Source: VAZQ01 sp963835165 | Lineage (GTDB): Bacteria; Pseudomonadota; Alphaproteobacteria; Rhizobiales; Xanthobacteraceae | DNA length: 64,000 nucleotides | Reading direction: 5' to 3' | Assembly: GCA_963835165.1 (NCBI GenBank) | Contig: CAWIGD010000037.1 | Span: 124,001 to 188,000 of the forward strand | In this document: positions 34,321 to 43,850 of the stretch, one piece after another | Layout of the letters: every line of letters starts with the position of its first letter | Numbering within the stretch: position 1 is the stretch's first letter | Made by a program: the position numbers and the translations under genes | Notes under the pieces: model-generated | Databases searched by the model: none | What the model was told of the DNA's origin: nothing | Seen by the model: only the letters and a program-made list of their open reading frames with translations

Positions 34321-34324
34321 AGCT

Positions 34325-34472
34325 TGCTGCGCACCAGCGCGAAGCGGCCATCGTCGCCGCCGAAAACATTCCGGGCGTCAGGGCCGTTCGAAGCCATATT
34401 GCCTGGGTCGATCCCGTATCGGGCATGGTGATATATGATGACCGGCAAGATGACGGCCACGCAGAGAACTAG
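34325..34472 (+). pseudogene. BON-domain protein, C-terminal fragment
   Basis: Encodes HQREAAIVAAENIPGVRAV followed by HIAWVDPVSGMVIYDD and a stop at 34472. This is the end of a BON domain, typical of CBS-BON or OsmY-type stress proteins. The 5' part is missing; the reading frame runs back into the truncated groEL on the opposite strand. The junction marks a rearrangement that removed the 5' ends of both genes. Confidence 0.7.
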
Positions 34473-34578
34473 GCGTCACGCACTCGCCCGCGGTCGGTCG
34501 TGGCAGCGTAGGCCGTTTGGGCGCTCCCGCCGCTCAACTCTTGGTCACGTTCACGCGACGACCGCGCGCCACGGCCCT

Positions 34579-36099
34579 TCAGTTGAAGCGCGGCGTCTTG
34601 TCCAGATAGAACTTGCGCATCTCGGCGCGGTATTTCTCCATCTCCGCGCGGTTGAGCTCGAGATCCGGCTTGGCGTCGGGTGGAACCAGCGAGAAGTACG
34701 GCGTCTTCTTCGACTCGACCTCGAACTCCGCGCGCGCCTTCTGCAGCAGTTCCGGCGTGGTCATGAGGTCGATGATGGACGCGGCCAAAACCTTCGCGCC
34801 CGTCACCTGGCCCTTGTGGGAGATCGAGCTCACCGGCGTGACGGCGGCCTTCCACTCGTGATAGCCGATGCCGGGAACCGAGGCCGGAAAGTTCACGAGG
34901 CCGGCCGGCACCACCCAGGACACATCGCCGTTGTCGTTCGACGAGGTCGCCTGCGTCCGGCCGCCCAGCGGGGTCGGCACGGTCCGCAGCCCGACCATCG
35001 GCTTCTCCGCCGCCTTCTGGAAATCCTTGGCGAATTGCTGTTCCTGCTCGCTCCACTTGGGCATGCCGACCATCTCGATGTTCTTCTGCACGCTCTCGGC
35101 GATCGTCTTGCTCGCGAGCTGCGGCCAGGCCGAGGCCGCGTATTTGACCTCCCAGGTCGTGCCGGTCATCAGCGCGGCGCCTTCGGCGATCTTCAAGAGC
35201 TTGTCGTAGGTCTCCTTGGCGGCCGGCATGCCGGCGTCGCGCACGAACCACCAGATCTGCCCCTTGTCGGCGATGATGTTGGGCTGGATGCCGCCGGCGG
35301 TAATCGTGCGATGCGCGCGATAGGTCGGACGCAGATGTTCGCGCAACTTGTCGAACCCGATATCCATGAGCTCGACCGCGTCGACGGCGTCCTTCCCGTC
35401 CCAGGGATTGACCGCGCCGTGGGCGGTCTTGCCTTGAAAGGTGAAGATCGAGCTGATCGCGGCGTAGTTCTGCAAGCCGTAGCCGGTCGTGAGCCCCTCG
35501 CCGATATGGAGATAGATGATCGCGTCGACATCCTTGAAGTAGCCGGCGCGCACGAGGTAGGGACGGCTCGCGATTTGCTCCTCGGCCGGCCCGAACGAGA
35601 TCGCGACCGTGCCGGGAATGTTGTGCCGCTGCATCACCTGCTTGACGGCGAACGCGGCCAGCGATGCGACACCGCCGTGCGTGTTGTGGCCTTCCATATG
35701 GCCGGGACCATCCTTCACCAGTGGCTTGCGCTCATAGGTCCCGGGCGTCTGCGAACCGCCGGGCAAGGCGTCGACCTCGGTGACGATGGCGATCTTCGGC
35801 CGGCCGCTGCCATACTCGGCCCAAAAATTGGTCGGCATGTCGGCCCCGCCCAGCTCCACCTTGAAGCCGGCCGCGGTCAGGGTGTCCTTGAGCAGTTTCG
35901 TGCTCTCGAATTCCTGCATCCCGAGCTCGCCGAAGTAGAACAGCGCGTCGCTGATGTCGGTCATCTGCTGGGCGTTGCGCTCGATCACATCGAATGCAAG
36001 CTGCTTGCGCTCATCGGCACCCGCGGCGCAGGCAAGCGGAACAACGAAGGCGAACGTCAGAACGGTCCTGCTCCAGCGGCTGCTGCCCTTGCGCTGCAT
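34579..36099 (-). CDS. Exported M20-family amidohydrolase (AbgB-like)
   Basis: A 506-residue peptidase/amidohydrolase. The signal peptide covers about the first 28 residues (TVLTFAFVVPLACAAGADE). Metal-site segments visible are IAIVTEVDALPG, GPGHMEGHNTHGGVASLA, GPAEEQIASRPYL, and the dimerisation-domain stretch GKTAHGAVNPWDGKDAVDA. A late His is in VSSISHKGQVTG. It resembles AbgB, which splits p-aminobenzoyl-glutamate and similar amides. It is downstream of a complete TRAP transporter on the same strand, so the pair may import and hydrolyse an amide. Export would place cleavage in the periplasm. Confidence 0.87.
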   Translation of the reverse strand: MQRKGSSRWSRTVLTFAFVVPLACAAGADERKQLAFDVIERNAQQMTDISDALFYFGELGMQEFESTKLLKDTLTAAGFKVELGGADMPTNFWAEYGSGRPKIAIVTEVDALPGGSQTPGTYERKPLVKDGPGHMEGHNTHGGVASLAAFAVKQVMQRHNIPGTVAISFGPAEEQIASRPYLVRAGYFKDVDAIIYLHIGEGLTTGYGLQNYAAISSIFTFQGKTAHGAVNPWDGKDAVDAVELMDIGFDKLREHLRPTYRAHRTITAGGIQPNIIADKGQIWWFVRDAGMPAAKETYDKLLKIAEGAALMTGTTWEVKYAASAWPQLASKTIAESVQKNIEMVGMPKWSEQEQQFAKDFQKAAEKPMVGLRTVPTPLGGRTQATSSNDNGDVSWVVPAGLVNFPASVPGIGYHEWKAAVTPVSSISHKGQVTGAKVLAASIIDLMTTPELLQKARAEFEVESKKTPYFSLVPPDAKPDLELNRAEMEKYRAEMRKFYLDKTPRFN

Positions 36100-36199
36100 G
36101 TCATGCTCCCTCGCGCCGATACCAAACCGCGCGGGCGAAACCGCCGCGCATCAAATGGTACGTCCGCCCCGAGCGAGCGGCAAGATCGAGCCCGCACGT

Positions 36200-37474
36200 T
36201 CAATCGTGCAGGCGAGTCAGGAACAGCGACAGCTCCGGCACGTAGGTGATCACCGCAAGCACGGCGATGCTGAGCCAGATGAACGGCATGACGCCGCGAT
36301 AGATGACCGAGACCGGCTGCTTGAACACCGCCTGCGCCACGAAAATATTGATGCCGAACGGCGGGGTGAAGCATCCGATACTCAAATTCGCGGTCATCAC
36401 GATGCCGAAGTGGATGAGATCGATGCCCGCCGCCTTGACGATCGGAAGGAGGATCGGCGTGAGCAGCAGGATCGCAGGCGCCGGATCAAAGAAGATGCCG
36501 ACCAGCAGCAGAAACACGTTGATGATGAAGAGCAGCATCGCGCTCGACAGATCGAGCGCGGCGAAGACGTCGGTGAGACGCGGGGCGGCGCCACTGGTGG
36601 TGAGAAGCCAGGAAAATACGCCGGCCGATGCCACGATCACCATCAGCTGCGAGGTCACGTAGGCGGAGCGGCGGGCAAGATCGAGCAACTGGGTCACGCC
36701 GACATCACGATGAACAAACATCGCCACCAGAATTGCGTAGACACAAGCGGCGCCGCCCGCCTCGTTCGCCGACAGGACCCCGGTATAGATTCCGCCCAGG
36801 ATGATGACCGGCATGCCGAGCGCCCACGCCGCGTTGAGCGTTTCGCGCCCCAGGCGGGCCCACCGGAACGGCTCCGGCGGGTCGATGGCGCTGCCCCATG
36901 ATTTCACCAGCACGTAGGCCACGAACGCGAACGCGAACAACAAGCCGGGCACGAAGCCGGCCGTGAATATGCGCACCAGGGACTGCTCGGCCACGATGGC
37001 ATAGAGGATCATGGCGATCGACGGCGGGATCATGTTGTCGATCAAGCCGGAGGCGGTGAGCAGTCCGGTGGCGAACCGACGGTCATAGCCGGCATCGAGC
37101 ATCGGCCGGAACGTGATACGCCCCACGGCCGCCACGGTCGCCGCGGACGACCCGGAGATCGCCCCGAACACCACGCACGTCGCCACTGTCGTGATCGGCA
37201 GGCTGGCCTTCGAGCGGCCGAACAGCGATTTCGCCCACGCCACCAGGCGACCGGAGATTCCTCCGGCCGCCATGATCTCGCCGGCGAAGATAAAGAATGG
37301 AACCGCCAGCAACGCGGCGCTGTCGAGCGACCCGAACATCACCTGGTGGAGCACCGTGAGCGGGATCGAGTAGAAGATGACGATCGCGATTGCGGCGGTC
37401 GCCAGCAGAACGACAAAAATCGGAAAGCCGAGAAACAGCAGGACGATCGGCACCAGCGTCATCGTCAGCGCCAC
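36200..37474 (-). CDS. dctM: TRAP transporter large permease (DctM family)
   Basis: A 424-residue membrane protein of the DctM family with about 12 helices. Characteristic segments are AVPFFIFAGEIMAAGGISGR, FGAISGSSAATVAAVGRI, GLIDNMIPPSIAMILYAI and GCFTPPFGINIFVAQAVF. It forms the sodium-driven carrier with DctQ and receives substrate from DctP. It begins at a GTG 103 bases after the dctQ stop. The gap holds the remains of a palindromic element, which may separate their translation. Confidence 0.92.
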   Translation of the reverse strand: MALTMTLVPIVLLFLGFPIFVVLLATAAIAIVIFYSIPLTVLHQVMFGSLDSAALLAVPFFIFAGEIMAAGGISGRLVAWAKSLFGRSKASLPITTVATCVVFGAISGSSAATVAAVGRITFRPMLDAGYDRRFATGLLTASGLIDNMIPPSIAMILYAIVAEQSLVRIFTAGFVPGLLFAFAFVAYVLVKSWGSAIDPPEPFRWARLGRETLNAAWALGMPVIILGGIYTGVLSANEAGGAACVYAILVAMFVHRDVGVTQLLDLARRSAYVTSQLMVIVASAGVFSWLLTTSGAAPRLTDVFAALDLSSAMLLFIINVFLLLVGIFFDPAPAILLLTPILLPIVKAAGIDLIHFGIVMTANLSIGCFTPPFGINIFVAQAVFKQPVSVIYRGVMPFIWLSIAVLAVITYVPELSLFLTRLHD

Positions 37475-37486
37475 CGCCGGTTCTCC

Positions 37487-37581
37487 CTAGTGTCCCGATT
37501 CCGAAGTTCGCGAACCTTCGCGGCAGCCTCTGATGCGAAGTCGCGGCAACGCTGGGAGGAGCGTCAAATGCGCCACGCTAG
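37487..37581. repeat. Decayed palindromic element between dctQ and dctM
   Basis: Left end CTAGTGTCCCGATTCCGAAG equals a B-type arm. Right end GCGTCAAATGCGCCACGCTAG equals a C-type arm with one changed base. The ~50 bases in between match neither partner arm, so this is a fused, internally deleted remnant of a C-B-like unit. The terminal CTAG at 37578 supplies the TAG stop of dctQ. Confidence 0.7.
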
Positions 37582-38111
37582 CCGGCCCGCTCGACGATAT
37601 CTTCGAGCTCATCCGGCTCGACCGCGGAGCGTCGAAACAGCGATCTGCAAACCACCGCGGCGGCGCAAAGCGAAAATCCCACGAGCAGCGCCGCATGCGG
37701 GACGACCATGGGCATGTCGACCGCGATCGAGCGTTGGTCGTTTCTCGCCAACAGCCGCACGACCTCGAACGACTGCCACGCCATCAACACGAAGGTGGCA
37801 AAGCAGACCGCCGCCACGAAAGCCTCCAGCACACGGCGCCACAGCGGCGGAAGCCGGGCGGCGAACAGGTCCATCGTGAGATGACGTCCGTCGTAGGCGA
37901 CCGCCGCGGCGGCAAGGAAGATGGACCAGATCGCCAGGTAGACCATCACCTCCTCCGCCCAATAGAACGCCGCGAGGAACACGTAGCGGGCGACCACGTT
38001 GGCAAAGTTGACCGCGATTGCGACGAAGAGCAGCAGTGCCGCAAGCGTGAGCGGGACGCGATGCAGCAGCAGCCTGGCGAGGGCCTCGAGCCTTTGTTCG
38101 GGCAGACGCAT
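37578..38111 (-). CDS. dctQ: TRAP transporter small permease (DctQ family)
   Basis: A 177-residue four-helix protein starting MRLPEQRLEALARLLLHR. Helices include LTLAALLLFVAIAVNFANVV, EEVMVYLAIWSIFLAAAAVA, and AALLVGFSLCAAAVVC. The conserved DctQ motif region ARYVFLAAFYWAEEVMVY is present. AAGGGG precedes the ATG at 38111. It lies 79 bases after dctP and is followed by a decayed palindromic repeat that supplies its stop codon. It stabilises the DctM channel and docks the binding protein. Confidence 0.88.
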   Translation of the reverse strand: MRLPEQRLEALARLLLHRVPLTLAALLLFVAIAVNFANVVARYVFLAAFYWAEEVMVYLAIWSIFLAAAAVAYDGRHLTMDLFAARLPPLWRRVLEAFVAAVCFATFVLMAWQSFEVVRLLARNDQRSIAVDMPMVVPHAALLVGFSLCAAAVVCRSLFRRSAVEPDELEDIVERAG

Positions 38112-38190
38112 CAGGCGGCCCCTTCCCGCTTCGTGCGGACAAGCTGCGGAGGTCTTGCGTGGCGTCGTCGGGACGGATGCGTAGTCGGCG

Positions 38191-39195
38191 TCAGTTTTTC
38201 GCCGCCGCCGCCCGCACACGCTCGAAGAACGCCTTGACCGGCGGATCGTCCTTGGTCACGTCGTCGCCGACCGACTTGAGCGCGGCCACGAGCTTCTGAC
38301 GCTCGGCGTCCGGCAGCACGAACAATTCCCCGCCGACCTCGGCCCAGCGCTTGGGCATCTGCGCATTGAAATCGAGCGTGAACTTCTGGTTTCTGACCTG
38401 CGCGGCGCGACCAGCGTCGACCACCGCCTTCTGCAAGTCGGCCGGAAGCTTGTCGAACCAAACCTTGCTCGCGGTCGCGAGCGGAACGAGCATGGTATCG
38501 TTGGTGACCGTTACGACCTTGGAGACGTCCTGGTACTTGAGCGTGACGAAGACCGACAGGCCGCTGCGCGTGCCGTCGATGACGTTGCGTTGGAGCGCCG
38601 GCAGGACCTCGTTGAGCGGCATTGGCGACGCCGTCGCGCCCAGCCGTGCCATCGCTTCTCGTTCCAGCGGCGTGGCGTTGACGCGGATCTTCTTGCCCTT
38701 GAAGTCGGCAAACGTACGGATCGGATCCTTTGCCATGTAGTCGTGTTGGGCATAGGCAAACGTGCCGAGCCCGACGTAACCCTTGTCCGAACCAAGCGCG
38801 AGGATCGCCTGGTTGAGCTCCGGATCGGCCAAGGTCGCCGCGGCATTGGTCATGTCGCGGAATAGGATCGGTGCGCTGAACACCCCGAAACGCTTGTCGA
38901 CGCCGACGTAGAAATCCGCCGGACCGATGAAGCCTTCAATGGTGCCGAGTTGCAGGCCCTCGAGCTGACGCGGAATCGGACCGAGCTGGCTTTGGGGGTA
39001 GATCTCCACCTTGATCCGCCCGCCACTGCGTTGCTCGATCTCCTCCTTGTAGATCTTGATGTATTCGTGCTGCGGATCGTTGACCGTTGCCGTGCCGAAC
39101 TTCATGACGAAGCCCTGCGCGAGCGCCGTTGTCGCGAGGCAGGACGCGAACGCGATACTGGCCGCCGTTATCGGCAGCCGAAAGCCGGTCTTCAT
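38191..39195 (-). CDS. dctP: TRAP transporter solute-binding protein (DctP family)
   Basis: A 334-residue periplasmic binding protein. The signal peptide is MKTGFRLPITAASIAFASC to ALAQ. The mature part has the DctP layout: MKFGTATVNDPQHEYIKIYK, then GGRIKVEIYPQSQLGPIPRQ and DFKGKKIRVNATPLEREA, where the conserved Arg that binds carboxylate substrates is expected, and RNVIDGTRSGLSVFV. GGAGG lies five bases before the ATG. It is first in a dctP-dctQ-dctM operon followed by an M20 amidohydrolase, which hints at an acyl-amino-acid or similar carboxylate as ligand. Confidence 0.92.
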   Translation of the reverse strand: MKTGFRLPITAASIAFASCLATTALAQGFVMKFGTATVNDPQHEYIKIYKEEIEQRSGGRIKVEIYPQSQLGPIPRQLEGLQLGTIEGFIGPADFYVGVDKRFGVFSAPILFRDMTNAAATLADPELNQAILALGSDKGYVGLGTFAYAQHDYMAKDPIRTFADFKGKKIRVNATPLEREAMARLGATASPMPLNEVLPALQRNVIDGTRSGLSVFVTLKYQDVSKVVTVTNDTMLVPLATASKVWFDKLPADLQKAVVDAGRAAQVRNQKFTLDFNAQMPKRWAEVGGELFVLPDAERQKLVAALKSVGDDVTKDDPPVKAFFERVRAAAAKN

Positions 39196-39313
39196 GAGTT
39201 CCTCCCCGTCGATCGCGTCTGCGCGCGATTTCATCTAATTCATTGCAGCTCCAGCTTATTGTGCAATACGTTGCGGTCAAGCACCGTCGCGCCGAGCCGA
39301 GCAAGGGGAGTCC

Positions 39314-40159
<846 letters not shown>

Positions 40160-40242
40160 CATCGATAGGTTGGGTCGAGCGCTGCGCGAGACCCAACGCC
40201 CCGCGTTAGGATCGTTGGGTCTCGTGAAGAACTCGACCGAAC

Positions 40243-41784
40243 CTACAAGCGGCGGGCGTCATCCACCGGACGTTCGATGACCTCGTCACCGGGTTCGACG
40301 TGGTCGATCGACGGCGAGGCAGTCTCGCCGGCGGCGACGGGATCGGCGGGCAGCTCGGCCAGGGCCGGCTCTTCCGGCAGTTCCGACCGTGGCACCACGG
40401 CCCCGAGCCGCGCTTCCACGTGCGCCTGCTCTTCCCCCGCGCGCAACGCCGCGAGCTCGGTCCCGCGCCGGTATTCCTCCTCGCGCTGACGTGCCTGGCG
40501 CGCGGCGAAGCGTTCGCGCGCGTCGAACCACCAGTAATAGACCTGCATCGCCGCACGGCCGAGTTTGCCGCCCGCCCAGACCAGCTCGAAGGGAGCGAAC
40601 AGCCGCCAGGTGTCCTCGCCCTCGACGATCGCTTGCGCGATGATGTTGCCGGCCATGGCTGTGGTGTTGAGCCCGTGCCCGCCGAAGCCGCTCGCGAGCC
40701 AGACGCCGGGCGACAGCTCGCCGATCAGCGGCATCCGGTGCAGCGGATTGCCCAGCACGCCCGACCAGACATGCTCGACCTCGACCTCGCCCAGCTGCGG
40801 ATAGATCGCCGCGATCTCGGCTCGCAGCCGCGACACCATTCTCGTCGGATTGGCCTCCCACGTGGTCGAATGCCCCGACCACAGCAGGCGATCGTTGCCG
40901 ACGATGCGGTAGTGACTGTTGGCCAGATCGGTATCCGTCACCGCGCCGCGATAGGTGATCGCCTCGGCGAGGCGCGGCCCGAGCGGCGCGGTGGTGATCA
41001 CATAGCTCCAGATCGGCATCAGCGTGCCGACGACGCGCGGCATCAGCGCGGCGAGATGGACGTTGCCGGCGAGGACGATATGGCCGGCACGCACGCGGGC
41101 GGACGGCGTGGTGATGCGCTTGCGCACGCCTTCGGCATCGATCGAGAGCGCGGTTGTGTGCTCGAAGATGCGCGCGCCTGCCGCTTCCGCCACCTCCGCC
41201 AGCCCGAGCGCATAGTTGAGCGGATGGATGTGAAACGCGCGCGGCAGGTGCAAGGCGTGGAAGTAGTGATCGGTCTTGAGCACCTCGCGCACGCGCTCGG
41301 TGGGCCAGCCCTCGACCTCGGCCCCGAGTTCCTGGCCATAGAGCTGCACATCCGCCAGGACCTCATCGCCGTTGTCGACCTTGGAGACTTTGAGCCAGCC
41401 GGCAATCGGCGCGACACCGGGCATCCGGGCCTCGGCGATCGTGGTGCGCACGTATCGCAGCCCCATCTCCGACAGGTCCCACAGCGCCTTGGCATGCTCC
41501 ATGCCGACGCGGCTGACCACGCGCTCCATCGACTCCGCAAATCCAGGCAGGACGAAACCGTGGTTGCGGCCGGACGCGTTGCCGGCGATACGGCCGGCCT
41601 CCAGCACTGCGACCGACCACCCGCGCCGCGCGAGCTCGCGCGCCGTGGTCAACCCTGCAAGGCCGGCGCCGATGACGCAGACGTCGACGTCGAGATCGAA
41701 GGTCAGCGGCCCGCGCATGGCCGTCGGCACCATGGTCGCCGTGTACCAGGAGGGCGCGTAGGATGCCGGCTCGGACGCGTTCAC
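40243..41784 (-). CDS. FAD-dependent oxidoreductase (DAO family)
   Basis: About 513 residues. The dinucleotide-binding motif is VCVIGAGLAGLTTARELARRG near residue 40, and the FAD-contact segment GRNHGFVLPGFAESM follows. C-terminal family features are GNPLHRMPLIGELSPGVWLA and GFGGHGLNTTAMAGNIIA. It resembles gamma-glutamylputrescine or other amine oxidases. The GTG at 41784 with AGGAAG upstream is preferred over the TTG at 41805. The last ~80 residues are Glu/Ala/Pro-rich and probably disordered. A palindromic D-B unit lies 40 bases upstream. Confidence 0.85.
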   Translation of the reverse strand: MNASEPASYAPSWYTATMVPTAMRGPLTFDLDVDVCVIGAGLAGLTTARELARRGWSVAVLEAGRIAGNASGRNHGFVLPGFAESMERVVSRVGMEHAKALWDLSEMGLRYVRTTIAEARMPGVAPIAGWLKVSKVDNGDEVLADVQLYGQELGAEVEGWPTERVREVLKTDHYFHALHLPRAFHIHPLNYALGLAEVAEAAGARIFEHTTALSIDAEGVRKRITTPSARVRAGHIVLAGNVHLAALMPRVVGTLMPIWSYVITTAPLGPRLAEAITYRGAVTDTDLANSHYRIVGNDRLLWSGHSTTWEANPTRMVSRLRAEIAAIYPQLGEVEVEHVWSGVLGNPLHRMPLIGELSPGVWLASGFGGHGLNTTAMAGNIIAQAIVEGEDTWRLFAPFELVWAGGKLGRAAMQVYYWWFDARERFAARQARQREEEYRRGTELAALRAGEEQAHVEARLGAVVPRSELPEEPALAELPADPVAAGETASPSIDHVEPGDEVIERPVDDARRL

Positions 41785-41823
41785 GTTTTCTTCCTCGGAG
41801 ATCAAGCCGCCACCCGCGTCATG

Positions 41824-41989
41824 CTAGTGCGGCGGATTTGAAGTTCCTATCATTATGGCGGCGAGCTCGTTTAGGAACTTCAAATCCAAATGCCGCACTA
41901 GAATCAAAAAGTTGCTAGTGTCCCTTGATTCCGAAGTTCGCATCGGAAGGTGCCGCGGGGGTGTGCGAACTTCGGAATCGGGACACTAG
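41824..41989 (+). repeat. Compound palindromic element, solitary D-B unit
   Basis: D palindrome 41824-41901 and B palindrome 41915-41989, with spacer AATCAAAAAGTTG. Ends are CTAGTGCGGC and GGGACACTAG. It is nearly identical to the block inserted in the 24 kb cluster (24130-24295), proving that D-B occurs as an independent unit. It lies between the divergent FAD oxidoreductase and sixA genes, where it could affect both promoters. Confidence 0.87.
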
Positions 41990-42021
41990 ACTGCGGCGCG
42001 AGAGAAATCGATGCTGGTGCC

Positions 42022-42549
42022 ATGCGCCTGATACTGCTGCGACACGCCAAGGCGGAAAAGGCCGAAGCCGGCATGGGCGATCATGAGCGCCGCCTCAATG
42101 CGCGCGGCCAGAATGACGCCCTGCTGATCGGCGCCTACATGGCCCGGCATGCCCTGATTCCGGATCGCGTCATGGTGTCGACGGCCGAGCGCACGCGCGA
42201 AACCTGGCAACGCCTCGCCGAGGCTCTGGGCGCTCGCCCGCAGGTCAGCTTCGAGGAGCGCCTGTACAACGCCGGCAGCGAGGCCATTCTCGCGCTCGCC
42301 AAGCACATCAAGCCGCCGGTGCGCACGCTGCTGATGATCGGGCACAATCCGGGACTGCACGACCTCGCCCGGCTGCTGATCGCCTCGGGCGATGTCGAGG
42401 CGCGCGAGCGGCTCAATGAGGGGCTGCCGACGTCGGGCCTGGCCGTGATCGACTTTGCCGCTCAGGACTGGGGCAAGGTGCATCCCCGCGGCGGCCGGCT
42501 GGAGCGTTTCGTCAGTCCCCGCTCGCTCGCGGACGCCGCCCGGGTCTGA
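42022..42549 (+). CDS. SixA-like phosphohistidine phosphatase
   Basis: A 175-residue histidine phosphatase. The catalytic motif is LLRHAKAEKAE at residues 5-15 (RHG variant RHA), and the second His is in MIGHNPGLHDLARLL. SixA removes phosphate from His of phosphotransfer proteins such as ArcB-type kinases. The ATG at 42022 is chosen because the fold starts there. It begins 32 bases after the palindromic element. Whether it acts on the CckA/ChpT pathway cannot be told. Confidence 0.87.
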   Translation: MRLILLRHAKAEKAEAGMGDHERRLNARGQNDALLIGAYMARHALIPDRVMVSTAERTRETWQRLAEALGARPQVSFEERLYNAGSEAILALAKHIKPPVRTLLMIGHNPGLHDLARLLIASGDVEARERLNEGLPTSGLAVIDFAAQDWGKVHPRGGRLERFVSPRSLADAARV

Positions 42550-42703
42550 CCGGCCCGACGCGCAGGCGCCCGGGACCCTCGGTCAATCGCGCTGCCCGGC
42601 GGCGGGCGCGGCCTGCGTCATCGCGGCGCGGTGACCATCGCCTTCGCCTTCCCGCTGCTGGCGTGGCAATATGGTGCAAAACCAGGGAGAGAGGGACAGC
42701 GCC

Positions 42704-43138
42704 ATGTACAGGAACATCCTGGTTCCGATCGATCTTGCCGATCAGGAACTCGCCAAGCCCGCCGTCGCGACCGCCTTGATGATGGCGGGTCCTTCGGACG
42801 GTTCGGTCCGGTTCGTCAATGTACTGCCGCTCACGCCGGTGATGCTCGCGGAATACGTGCCGCCCGATTTCGAGGTGCAGCAGCGCAAGGCGGCGGAGGA
42901 CGCGCTCGCGATCGTGGTCAAGGAGACCGGGCTGCCCCCGGCCCGGGCGTCATCGACGGTGCGCCAGGGCGGCATCTACCAGGAGATCCTGGAGGAAGCG
43001 AACGCCATCCAGGCCGATCTGATCGTCATGAGTTCGCACCGCCAGCATCGGCACGCCATGCGCACCTATTTCCTCGGCTCCAACGCCGGACACGTGGTGC
43101 GCTACGCCAAATGCTCGGTGCTGGTGGTGAGAAACTGA
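42704..43138 (+). CDS. Universal stress protein UspA family (144 aa)
   Basis: Starts MYRNILVPIDLADQELAKPA, the normal Usp opening. The C-terminal ATP-loop is MSSHRQHRHAMRTYFLGSN followed by HVVRYAKCSVLVVRN, where GSNAG matches the G-x-S/T part of the family motif. A GAGGGA ribosome binding site precedes the ATG. A single-domain protein, unlike the two-domain Usp at 32826. Likely a stress-induced regulator or chaperone-like factor. Confidence 0.9.
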   Translation: MYRNILVPIDLADQELAKPAVATALMMAGPSDGSVRFVNVLPLTPVMLAEYVPPDFEVQQRKAAEDALAIVVKETGLPPARASSTVRQGGIYQEILEEANAIQADLIVMSSHRQHRHAMRTYFLGSNAGHVVRYAKCSVLVVRN

Positions 43139-43238
43139 CCGGGCGCATCATCCGCGGCCTCGGCGCGTTCGCGCGCCGCGGCGTACGTGCGCGTCGAGGG
43201 CAGGCCGCCTGCGGCAATCGATCCGCACGGCATGCGCC

Positions 43239-43850
43239 CTACCCGTTCGGCACCAGTTCGGTCGGCAGCGCATCGGGACGATAGTGGCCGGGCCGGTTGC
43301 GCCAGAAATACGTGCCGCTCTGCCACACGAACAGAGCGAAAAAAGCGCCGACCACGGCCGCCCCCGAATAGGCGCCGGTGTCCAGCGCACGCACGATGAG
43401 CGCCGCGAACCCCACCAGCACGCCAGCGAAAACCGCAAGGCCCGGCCAGTAGAGCAGCGCCGGTGAGCCGCAGTCATACGCGGGGGTTACGCCCGCGGCG
43501 GCGATGCGCCGGTGCAATTCGCGCACGAATGCGCCATAGGCCTGATCTTGCGACGCCTGCTCCACCATGGATCGCCACGAGGTCGATGCGATCGAAAGCC
43601 GTGGCCCGCCGGCCGACCAGACCTCGGCGATGAAGCGGCGCGTCTGCATCGTCACCGGCCGGAACGACAGCCGCACGCGGGTGACGCGCCCGTAAGGGAT
43701 GCGGCCCTCGTGCCGGCCCGTGCGCCATTCGAGCGCCTCCGGACGCAAACGGAGCTCCCAGGGCGCGCCCATCAGCGAGGGCTTGTGGATATAGACCGGG
43801 TCCTCGCCGGAATCGGGCGGGCGCGCTTGATCATCCGGCGTGGCGCTCAC
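43239..43850 (-). CDS. Membrane protein with N-terminal PH-like region (203 aa)
   Basis: The GTG start at 43850 overlaps the TGA stop of the upstream MFS gene as GTGA, so translation is coupled. Residues 25-95 (PWELRLRPEALEWRTGRHEG, RLSFRPVTMQTRRF) look like a small beta-rich PH/bPH-type domain. Two helices follow (WPGLAVFAGVLVGFAALIV and GAAVVGAFFALFVW), then a short polar tail. No exact family is recognised. It is probably an accessory to the MFS transporter, judged by the coupling only. Confidence 0.6.
   Translation of the reverse strand: MSATPDDQARPPDSGEDPVYIHKPSLMGAPWELRLRPEALEWRTGRHEGRIPYGRVTRVRLSFRPVTMQTRRFIAEVWSAGGPRLSIASTSWRSMVEQASQDQAYGAFVRELHRRIAAAGVTPAYDCGSPALLYWPGLAVFAGVLVGFAALIVRALDTGAYSGAAVVGAFFALFVWQSGTYFWRNRPGHYRPDALPTELVPNG

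Noticed and set aside
34435..36249. 604-aa plus-strand frame over the M20 amidohydrolase
   Set aside because: Antisense to a gene with clear metal-site motifs and a signal peptide. The frame is His/Arg/Gly-rich with no domain.
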